Positions 1-7,000 of a DNA stretch of 14,515 nucleotides are shown here, one piece after another. The position numbers were made by a program, and so were the translations under genes. Below the pieces are notes generated by a model, which worked only from the letters and a program-made list of their open reading frames with translations, was not told the DNA's origin and did no database searches. Source of the DNA: a bacterium (lineage in GTDB: Bacteria > Ratteibacteria > UBA8468 > B48-G9 > JAFGKM01); assembly GCA_026416755.1 (NCBI GenBank), contig JAOAEP010000027.1, positions 1-14,515 of the forward strand. Direction: 5' to 3'. Numbering within the stretch: position 1 is the stretch's first letter; every line of letters starts with the position of its first letter.

Positions 1-134
1 AAATTATTCACACAAGTTGATTTTAATGCTCTTACTCTTGCATTCTCAAGTGCAGGAAGTAAAATAGCAGCCAAAATAGCAATTATAGCAACTACTACAA
101 GTAATTCTATTAACGTAAACCCTCTTTCTTTCAT
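1..134 (-). CDS. Type IV/type II secretion pseudopilin, N-terminal part only (gene runs off left edge)
   Basis: The first 44 residues are visible; the rest lies beyond the left edge. They start MKERGFTLIELLVVVAIIAI, a textbook class III prepilin signal. It has a short basic leader, predicted prepilin peptidase cleavage between Gly5 and Phe6, Glu10 at position +5 of the mature protein, then a hydrophobic helix ending near LLPALENARVRA. Such proteins are inserted in the inner membrane and assembled into type IV pili or type II secretion pseudopili. In Lentisphaerota, Planctomycetota and Omnitrophota many paralogues of this type (often with a DUF1559-like C-terminal region) occur beside carbohydrate genes, so this may not be a core pilus gene. 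The ATG is fixed by a perfect ribosome binding site, AAAAGGAGGT, 6 nt upstream. A 118-nt gap with its own promoter-like sequence separates it from the operon to the right, so it is probably a separate transcription unit. Confidence 0.9.
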   Translation of the reverse strand, partial: MKERGFTLIELLVVVAIIAILAAILLPALENARVRALKSTCVNN

Positions 135-140
135 ATTTTC

Positions 141-150
141 ACCTCCTTTT
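141..150 (-). promoter_or_regulatory. Strong Shine-Dalgarno site of the pseudopilin gene
   Basis: Read on the minus strand the sequence is AAAAGGAGGT, followed by GAAAAT and the ATG. It is the closest match to the anti-Shine-Dalgarno sequence in the window. It fixes the start codon of a gene of which only 44 codons are visible, and suggests high translation. Confidence 0.85.
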
Positions 151-176
151 CTTTTTTAAATTTTCTTTTGTTTTAT

Positions 177-205
177 ATTTTAGAGAAGAATGGAGACCAA
201 TGCAA
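177..205 (-). promoter_or_regulatory. Candidate sigma-70-type promoter for the pseudopilin
   Basis: On the minus strand, TTGCAT (positions 205-200, 3 of 6 matches to TTGACA) lies exactly 17 nt upstream of TAAAAT (positions 182-177, 5 of 6 matches to TATAAT). It falls inside the only real intergenic gap of the window (135-252), about 42 nt upstream of the ATG, leaving a leader of roughly 35 nt. The region is very AT-rich, so a chance match to the -10 box is easy. I see no convincing stem-loop with a T-run in this gap, so the operon to the right may read through into the pseudopilin. Confidence 0.4.
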
Positions 206-252
206 GAACAAAATGAGACAAAAAAACAAAAATTAGCACAATTTGATACATT

Positions 253-2154
253 TTACCACCAGTATGGAATATTACCTCTTGTTCCTACAATCACATCTAT
301 TAAAAACCAGATAACCACACATACGATTTGCCCAAGAATTAAACCAAGATAAAAACTCCTTGCTTTTTTAAATACACTTGTTCCAAGATATTTTAAAATA
401 AGTACTTTTGATAGCCATCCTATAAAGACAGAAAACCAAACAGTGATAACAAACCATGTTCCTGAAAAAACAAAGCCAATTGGATTTAAAGGCCACCAGA
501 TAATTCTATATCTTAAAGATGAAAGGATAAAGTATAGAAAAAATCCAATTCCCATAAATCCAATTGCCTGTTTATTTATACCTGTTGGATGTTTGAGAAT
601 TTCAGCAACATAATTCCATGTACCATTAGGAGAAGAGACAAAAAGCCAGTTATGGGCATTTAAAGCACCCTTTTTATATCCAAGATATAAACACATAAAA
701 AAACAACCAATAATACAGAAAAGAAGACCTATAAAAAAGCAAATAAAGACCATTTTTTTCTGAAAATAATTATTCTTTTCCACCATTTTTAAAGAATTTA
801 CACTTATATTTGCACCCGTTATTCCTGAATGTAAAATAGATAATCCAAGACCTGAAATTGTTGAGGGAGATAAATTTTCTGTTCCAAAGAAAGAAAATAA
901 TGTTCCCTGGACTCCCATTGGAGAACCTTGTCCACCTGTTAAAAGTCCACCTGCAGAAAGTCCTTTTGAGAGACCAATTATCATGATTGTTGTTAAAAAA
1001 AGAGTTAAAAATGATATTAAAGGACTGATACCTGTTAAAATATGAAATATGAGTAAGAAAATAAAGGTGAAAATAAAACAAATAAAAGCACTTCTATAAG
1101 GGAGAATTTCATCTCCCCTATTTTTTTTCTTAATATCTATGGCTATTTCCTTAAAAGTAGGCCTGGCTATATATAAACTTAAAATAACAAAAGCAATAAA
1201 AGCCCCTGCACATTGAAAAACAACAAGGTCTCTTCCTTCTGAAAATGGTACTGGTTGATAGAGAGAAAGTCCAGTTAAATTAAATATCCCCTGTTCAAGA
1301 GTTAAAAGTAAATAAAAAAACCAGATAGAAAAAACAAGATCTTGGCTCATAAAATAAGTAAGTCCAATTGTTGTAAAACTCAATCTTATATGTATCTGAG
1401 TTGTATTCCTGAAAATCGGGAAATTTTTCATTATCTCAATATTTGGGAAAGCAGGAAAGAAATGATGGAAAGCCCTTATACTTCCAATTAAAAAAGGAAT
1501 TGCAAAACCAAGCCATAAAAGAATATCCTTGAAAAATTTCTTTTCATCTTCAATAATTACTGAAGGTAGTTGTATTAAAGGATATGTTAAATTTTCTCTT
1601 TCACTCCATTGTTTTCTAAAAAAAATCAAGAGTGAAACTATATAAAGCAAAGAAATGAAGAAGTAAATTGACCAGATTACTGTGGGTCTAATCCAGATAT
1701 GATAAGGAATTTTTTCTCCAGTAGAAATACCTTCAAAAAATTTTTTTATACCTTCTAAATCAGTCGGGAATAAAAATTTTCTTAAATGAGGCCATATTAT
1801 TTTTGCCCAATCATTTTCATCTGTTGCATAATAAAATACACCCACAAGTCCAGGGATAAATCTTAAAAATAATCTAAAAGTTGGAAGAATGTTTGTAATT
1901 ATAAGCATGCTGTAAATTATTAAAAGTTCAAATTGGGAAAATGCTATAGATGGTTTTAGTTTTTTTAAAATAAGATTTATTAAACCAAGTAAAAACATAA
2001 AAAAGATAGCAACTGGAGTAGATGCATCATAGTCAAGAAATGAACTTATTGTAACCATCATATTATAAACACACATAATAGCGGTTAAAAAAGAAAGGAT
2101 TGAGCCAACTATAAAAGCACGTAATGGAAATTTAAAATTCGTATTCTTTTCCAC
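253..2154 (-). CDS. Polytopic inner-membrane protein, DUF6785/DUF6784-like (possible transporter)
   Basis: This is a 633-residue, strongly hydrophobic protein with about a dozen predicted membrane segments, beginning at residues ~13-35, 47-64, 75-92 and 157-180. A short polar stretch, WSERENLTYPLIQLP (residues 183-197), and a Gly-rich loop with GGLLTGGQGSPMG in the middle recall the DUF6785 family. That family is common in Planctomycetota, Lentisphaerota and related bacteria and appears distantly related to oligopeptide (OPT) transporters. The family call is from memory, and transport is an inference. The start is GTG at 2154-2152, supported by AAAAGGAG at 2168-2161 with 6-nt spacing; that site lies inside the end of the preceding heparinase-like gene, whose frame runs 23 nt past this start. 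It is the last gene of the operon, so uptake of breakdown products of the polysaccharide is a reasonable guess. The reading frame is intact despite an eight-base homopolymer at 1121-1128. Confidence 0.8.
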   Translation of the reverse strand: MEKNTNFKFPLRAFIVGSILSFLTAIMCVYNMMVTISSFLDYDASTPVAIFFMFLLGLINLILKKLKPSIAFSQFELLIIYSMLIITNILPTFRLFLRFIPGLVGVFYYATDENDWAKIIWPHLRKFLFPTDLEGIKKFFEGISTGEKIPYHIWIRPTVIWSIYFFISLLYIVSLLIFFRKQWSERENLTYPLIQLPSVIIEDEKKFFKDILLWLGFAIPFLIGSIRAFHHFFPAFPNIEIMKNFPIFRNTTQIHIRLSFTTIGLTYFMSQDLVFSIWFFYLLLTLEQGIFNLTGLSLYQPVPFSEGRDLVVFQCAGAFIAFVILSLYIARPTFKEIAIDIKKKNRGDEILPYRSAFICFIFTFIFLLIFHILTGISPLISFLTLFLTTIMIIGLSKGLSAGGLLTGGQGSPMGVQGTLFSFFGTENLSPSTISGLGLSILHSGITGANISVNSLKMVEKNNYFQKKMVFICFFIGLLFCIIGCFFMCLYLGYKKGALNAHNWLFVSSPNGTWNYVAEILKHPTGINKQAIGFMGIGFFLYFILSSLRYRIIWWPLNPIGFVFSGTWFVITVWFSVFIGWLSKVLILKYLGTSVFKKARSFYLGLILGQIVCVVIWFLIDVIVGTRGNIPYWW

Positions 2155-2160
2155 TAATAA

Positions 2161-2168
2161 CTCCTTTT
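2161..2168 (-). promoter_or_regulatory. Shine-Dalgarno site that decides the GTG start of the membrane protein
   Basis: AAAAGGAG on the minus strand, followed by TTATTA and GTG. It lies inside the reconstructed end of the heparinase-like gene, so initiation of the membrane protein was probably coupled to translation of that gene. Because the heparinase frame is broken upstream, ribosomes starting at 4183 would not reach this point in frame. Confidence 0.7.
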
Positions 2169-2980
2169 ATCTGCGATGGCTCTTTTAAACTTTCAACTGT
2201 TTTCCATACCCATTCATCTTTGAAAGAAGGGCTTTTAACAATAATTTTTGAGTTTTTCTCATCAATTGGTTCAAAATTAATTTCAAGTTTTTCTCCCCAT
2301 ACACTATAAACACTAACAATTTTAATTTTGTCAATATCTTTAAAATTTAAATTTAGTTGTTTCCATCCAAGAACTTTTCCATCATTATCAGCAGGAGATA
2401 TTTTTATTTCAGGAGTACCATCTTTTTCAGAAACAATTTTAAAATCACATGTTACATCTTCATTTTTAAGTTGATAATAAAAACTTTTGTTATCCTGACT
2501 TTTTTCAATTTCATTTACTTCTGGACCTTGAATAAGATATGTAATTGTAGATTTTCCTCTTGTCTCAATTTCATCAAGAATTAAAACATATTTTTATTGA
2601 CCCATATAAAACTTCTTCTGAATTTTCTTAAATTTTGATAAAAACGACCTACTTCACCTTCTGAAATAACCACATCTCCCATATCTTTAAACTTTGTAAT
2701 ATAAGCAAGTTGAGTCATATCAGTTTGTCCAGTTGCTGGTTGTGTCCATACATCGCCTTCTCTTCTTCCAGGTGGAATTTGTCCTTTCCCGTCAACTAAA
2801 ATTGTATTATGATTTGCTGATTTTTTACTTCTTGAATATCCATCTGTTGTTGCTACAAATTTTCCTTTTGTATAGATTATAAATGAGTTTGCATCAAGAT
2901 CATCATGTGCTACATTTACATATTTAAAATTATTTTCATTTCTGAATTTATTTAAAGAATAACCACCTAATGGACCACAT

Positions 2981-2996
2981 TTAAACATTTAAACAT
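2981..2996 (-). repeat. 8-bp perfect tandem duplication (ATGTTTAA twice) inside the heparinase-like gene
   Basis: The minus strand reads ATGTTTAA ATGTTTAA followed by ATGTGG. Deleting either copy restores GVMFKCGPLGGY in one frame; with both copies the frame hits TAG at 2967. An 8-bp exact duplication is typical of replication slippage and is not a common single-read error. Confidence 0.9.
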
Positions 2997-4201
2997 TACC
3001 CCTGAATTTTCTTTTTCCCAACCATCCCTGATTATCACAACTCCAACATCTGGGAAATATGCTGTCTTTGATAAATTTTTATAATTACCACCTCTATTTT
3101 CTGGGTCATACCATAAATAATTCCACCATCCAAAGTCAAAGACATTTGCCTTTTTTAAATTGAAAAATTTTTCAAGTCTATTTTGAACATCTTTTTCTTT
3201 ATGATAAGAAACACATTTCCATAAAAAAGCATGATAACCACCAAAACCTGAACAATCCCCAAAACTGAAAACATCTTCAAAGCCAGGTGTTAATGTTTGA
3301 ATTCTGAAATGGCCCACATTTTTAAAGAATGGATGTGAAAGAAAATTCGTTCCAAGACATCTATCAGAAGCAATATAAGGGAATAAAAGTAATGGCCCAC
3401 CAAAAATTATATATCCTGGACCTTCATGTGAAGAACCATCTTCTGGTAAGTATCTATGAACAAATTTTAATTCTTCAAGTGCCTTTTCCATAATAAATTT
3501 TCTTCATCTTTTTCTTCATATATTGCCAAAATTGAAAGGAAAAGACCTGCATTTCTGAACCATCTATGATTATTTAAAGGGTCATTCTGCCAGTATCCAG
3601 TTGCTTTATTATAATTTAAATGACCTCCATAATACATCCACCTTGCATGATTAAAGAGTTTTTTTCTAAATTCTTCTCTAAAATCTACTGGTAAATCATT
3701 GTAAAGCATATCATAAGCAAGAGCAGCGCCAACCATTATAGAAGCAGCACCCATACCAGAATTTCTTTCCGCTCCTATCTCCCAGTCAGGTAATGATAAA
3801 AACAGTTTCATATAACCAAGTGCTTTTTCATAGGAATTTTTATCTCCTGTTAAAATATAATGAAGGGCAACTGTTGGTAATCTCCAGAATCCCTGTCTCT
3901 GCGCATCCGTACCATCTCTTAAAAAATTTGTATGGTCTGGTGCTTTACAAACAGGCAAATAATCAATAATCATCTGATAAAATATTTTCCCAAATTCAGT
4001 ATTTTGTTTTTCTTTTAATATCTTTATATCTTCTGGACCAAATAATAACCTTGGATGAACATTTTTTACTTTTGGTAATAGTTTCGCTTCCTCTTTCCAT
4101 TCAGGGGCTTTTTCCGGAATTACTTGAGGAAACAAATTAAAAACTAAAAAACCCATAAAAATTATAAAAAATTTCTTTGCCATTTCTCTACATTTTATGT
4201 T

Positions 4202-7000
4202 CTATTCAATTATAATGTTCCCACAATTTCTTGCATCACCCCAAATTGCCCATTTCGGTTGATGAGGAAATGTTAAAACCTGTTTTTTAGCCCATGTTTT
4301 TCTTCTATCCATACTTGGTGCATCATCACAATCATTATATTGAAACATAAAACCGATTGATTTATCAGAAGATATTGATGAGAGAGGAATGTATCCTTCA
4401 AGAATGAATTTATTTTCCTTTACTTTACTTACATAATTGAATATATTTCCTTCCATCCCGCTTCTGTCAATTAGCCGGAAAATCAAAATATGTTCCGGTC
4501 TTAAAATATCTTTTTCTTTCCAGTTTTTATAATTTTTTGGAGAAATCCAGATTATTAAATTTTCTGGGAAATCACCTTTGGGTAAAATTTTGTCATCTAT
4601 TATTTCAATCCCTATATACAAATTTATTCCATCATTACATAATTTAATTTTACCTGATAAATCATCCGGTCCAGACCAGGAATTTGGGAAATAATTATTA
4701 CTCTGTAAATATTCACCTGTATTTACTTGATATTCTTCTGCTTCTTTTGGCCAGTCAGAAAGGTCTCCATCAATTTTGGGTGGATTTATAGTTCTTGATG
4801 CTTTGAATGTTGGTGGATTTAAAATATTGGCTCTTAACACAAGTTCATTATAAAGTCCATATCCAAGTTTTATATCAGCAGAATAAATCTTACCATTTTT
4901 TAGTAGTTTTTCTGCTTCGTCAGCAACTTTTAAATAGACATCCGGAGCTGCTTCTTTGTCCATATCTCTTATATTCTTCACTAAATTTCTGAAATCACTG
5001 ATTCTGCCTTCTACCCATTTTTGATATTCTTTTGGTTGGTTTCCTTTAACATCAGGTTTTCTATTAATACTATCAACAATAACTTCCAATAAATATGGTT
5101 CAATTTTATACTGCTTCCCATCAACTGTTACATTAATATCAAAAGGTGTTTTATTGATAATTGAAATATATCTTTTCCCATTATAGAAAATCCATCTTGC
5201 TTTAATTGAATCAATATTTGTATCTATATCCTGCATAATTACAGGTGGTATAGACCTGAATTTTTTGGCAAATTTTCTCATTGTATTTTCATGTCCAAAA
5301 TACTTAATACTCCAGGAACCAGCCATAATTCCCAATCTATCATAATGAGAAAGTGCAATTGTCCATGGCATTATTGAATAAGGACTGCTTGCATTAAAGT
5401 CAGGGGCAGTCCACCATTTTCCATACCAGAAGTTATAATTTTCACTTAATCCAAGCCATCCTTCATCAAAAGTACTGAAAATTCCTGCATAAGGTGACTG
5501 CACATTTTTACTCTTTTCTTCACAATGTAAAACATCATAATAAATCATCGCTCTTGGTTCATTTCTGTAACTATCAACAATTTTATGGTCATCTGGTAAA
5601 TATTTCTCATAAACAGAAAGTCCATTTATAGACAAAATTTCTTTTGGATTATATCCCCATGAGAGCCAGTTGTTAAATATAGTGTTTGCAATATATTTTG
5701 ACCAGTCCTCACCTGTTTTTTCCCAGTTAAAAATTAACTCATGAGTTGTAGGTGTTGGATAAGAACGTTTTCTCTCTCTGTCTTCAAATGGCTGGAAAAA
5801 AGGTGTCTGTAAATATGCATTTCCTATAAAAGTTAAAATTGTAAAATCAGGTCTTCTTGTTTTTATATGATTTATAACATCATTTATAATTCCAGCATTC
5901 TTTAATGTTTCAAAAAATCCATTTGCTTCCATTGAACCAAAGGCAAAACCTTTAAATGATTTATAATTCCCATACTTATCAATAATTTCATCTATTCCTT
6001 TTATAATTATATTTTTCATTTCTTCTTTTGGCAGGTCTCTTACTAATTTTCCACCTGATTTTATATCACCATACATCCCATCAGCAACAATCCCAACTAT
6101 TAAATCTACTCCTCCTTTTCTATCCATCTGTGTTAAAACATCATCAAGATATCCACCATCAGAAGGGACATCCCATGAAGGAACACTTACCATACCTCCC
6201 CATGATTGATTTGCATAAAACATCATGGTTACTCTGTTTATTCCTACCATCTTGCAATAATCAACCATATGCTCAATTGAATTTTTACTCTGCCATCCAA
6301 AATTATCTCTTTTAGCAAGAAAAGCAAGGGGAACAAACATTTCAAGTTTTCTTTGATTATTTGGTTCTGGCGCATTTATTTCAAGGGGTGTTATTTCATC
6401 AACTGCAAATACCCAGATTCTACTTGCAACTCCACCACCACCTGCTTTTGAAAAATTTACAATTAACAAAGGAGACCAGTTATCTTGAGGCCAATTAAGT
6501 AATGTGAAATATCTCATTTTATTGGTATTTGGTAATGGATATCCTGTATAGACACCCCCTTCTTGACTGAAACTTACATGAGGTCTTGCAGGTCTTTGTG
6601 AATCATGTGTCATAATTGAAAACTTTCTTATATCATCATCAGGATATTCAACAACAATTAAAACTGGTTTATCAGGTCCTGCTGTTTTATATCCATAAGC
6701 AAAAAAAGCATGTCTATGAGGAGCGGTAATTCTATATTTCCCTGCCTTTCCAGTAATTACTCTTGAGGTTCCTTGGTCCATAAAATCATGTGGGTCAAGT
6801 GGGTCAGTACAGTCAATATAGTCAATCAATCTTATTTTCAATCCTAAGTCAATTTCTTCTTTTGGTGGCAGTGGTGCTTTTTTCAAAATCTCATTCAATT
6901 TTTCTTCCGAAACAGGTCTAATTTTTTCTGCGCTAAACACTATTCTGACAAAAAATAAAATTATACCAAATAAACTACCATAAAACTTCAACTTCTCCAT
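4202..7000 (-). CDS. Secreted glycosidase-like protein with C-terminal CBM9-like domain
   Basis: The protein has 932 residues. The N-terminus has a basic start, a hydrophobic core and a likely signal peptidase site after FVRIVFSA (residue ~24), so it is exported. Residues ~40-210 look like a beta-rich domain. Residues ~215-590 read like a TIM-barrel-type region, with segments such as MVGINRVTMMFYANQSWGG, GVDLIVGIVADGMYG and SFKGFAFGSMEANGFF; this recalls glycoside hydrolase folds, but I cannot place it in a numbered family or name catalytic acids. A helical linker (~655-720) leads to a C-terminal domain (~738-932) starting INPPKIDGDLSDWP, the usual opening of CBM9-like carbohydrate-binding domains, with a conserved-looking LYIGIEIIDD. 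The ATG overlaps the end of the preceding gene by 26 nt and is preceded by an unusual AAAAAAGGGGGG leader. The following gene is the heparinase-like one, 18 nt away. Polysaccharide binding or hydrolysis outside the cytoplasm is an inference from architecture and context. Confidence 0.7.
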   Translation of the reverse strand: MEKLKFYGSLFGIILFFVRIVFSAEKIRPVSEEKLNEILKKAPLPPKEEIDLGLKIRLIDYIDCTDPLDPHDFMDQGTSRVITGKAGKYRITAPHRHAFFAYGYKTAGPDKPVLIVVEYPDDDIRKFSIMTHDSQRPARPHVSFSQEGGVYTGYPLPNTNKMRYFTLLNWPQDNWSPLLIVNFSKAGGGGVASRIWVFAVDEITPLEINAPEPNNQRKLEMFVPLAFLAKRDNFGWQSKNSIEHMVDYCKMVGINRVTMMFYANQSWGGMVSVPSWDVPSDGGYLDDVLTQMDRKGGVDLIVGIVADGMYGDIKSGGKLVRDLPKEEMKNIIIKGIDEIIDKYGNYKSFKGFAFGSMEANGFFETLKNAGIINDVINHIKTRRPDFTILTFIGNAYLQTPFFQPFEDRERKRSYPTPTTHELIFNWEKTGEDWSKYIANTIFNNWLSWGYNPKEILSINGLSVYEKYLPDDHKIVDSYRNEPRAMIYYDVLHCEEKSKNVQSPYAGIFSTFDEGWLGLSENYNFWYGKWWTAPDFNASSPYSIMPWTIALSHYDRLGIMAGSWSIKYFGHENTMRKFAKKFRSIPPVIMQDIDTNIDSIKARWIFYNGKRYISIINKTPFDINVTVDGKQYKIEPYLLEVIVDSINRKPDVKGNQPKEYQKWVEGRISDFRNLVKNIRDMDKEAAPDVYLKVADEAEKLLKNGKIYSADIKLGYGLYNELVLRANILNPPTFKASRTINPPKIDGDLSDWPKEAEEYQVNTGEYLQSNNYFPNSWSGPDDLSGKIKLCNDGINLYIGIEIIDDKILPKGDFPENLIIWISPKNYKNWKEKDILRPEHILIFRLIDRSGMEGNIFNYVSKVKENKFILEGYIPLSSISSDKSIGFMFQYNDCDDAPSMDRRKTWAKKQVLTFPHQPKWAIWGDARNCGNIIIE

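Larger units (their letters stand above)
2132..4183 (-). pseudogene. Heparinase II/III-like polysaccharide lyase, broken by three frame lesions
   Basis: Three fragments in different frames, plus an unlabelled tail, join into one protein of about 681 residues. It begins with a signal peptide (MAKKFFIIFMGFLVFNLFPQ), then an alpha/alpha-toroid region with HPRLLFGPEDI near residue 43 and NNHRW (His206). Next come DGSSHEGPGY, the counterpart of the family's catalytic Tyr region, and HDDLDANSF, the counterpart of the HxHxDxxSF motif. The C-terminal beta-sandwich starts at YVLILDEIETRG. Lesion 1 is one missing A in the run at 3487-3484 (LLWK then KALEEL). Lesion 2 is an 8-bp tandem duplication at 2981-2996 (GVMFKC then GPLGGY). 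Lesion 3 is one missing A in the run at 2595-2591 (FIWVNK then YVLILDE). Without them the frame is continuous to TAA at 2134-2132. The residues expected for catalysis are otherwise present, so the decay looks recent; sequencing or assembly error is the alternative. Family members cleave uronate-containing polysaccharides outside the cytoplasmic membrane. The substrate here is unknown. Confidence 0.88.

Noticed and set aside
206..252. Rho-independent terminator between the membrane-protein gene and the pseudopilin
   Set aside because: There are T-rich runs on the minus strand but I cannot find a GC-containing stem before them.
770..1081. Minus-strand open frame of 103 codons
   Set aside because: It is an out-of-frame reading of the membrane-protein gene with Phe/Asn-rich composition and no independent support.
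2357..2584. Plus-strand open frame of 75 codons
   Set aside because: The minus strand here encodes the C-terminal domain of the heparinase-like protein once the frame lesion at 2591-2595 is corrected. The plus-strand translation is low-complexity Phe/Ile/Asn-rich.
3467..3491. Programmed frameshift in the heparinase-like gene
   Set aside because: The site is only AAAA before GG, too short for transcriptional slippage, with no obvious slippery heptamer and stimulatory structure. Two further lesions in the same gene fit decay better.
6028..6315. Plus-strand open frame of 95 codons
   Set aside because: It lies antisense inside the 932-residue gene; its Leu/His/Gln-rich translation is an antisense shadow, and it has no ribosome binding site that I can see.
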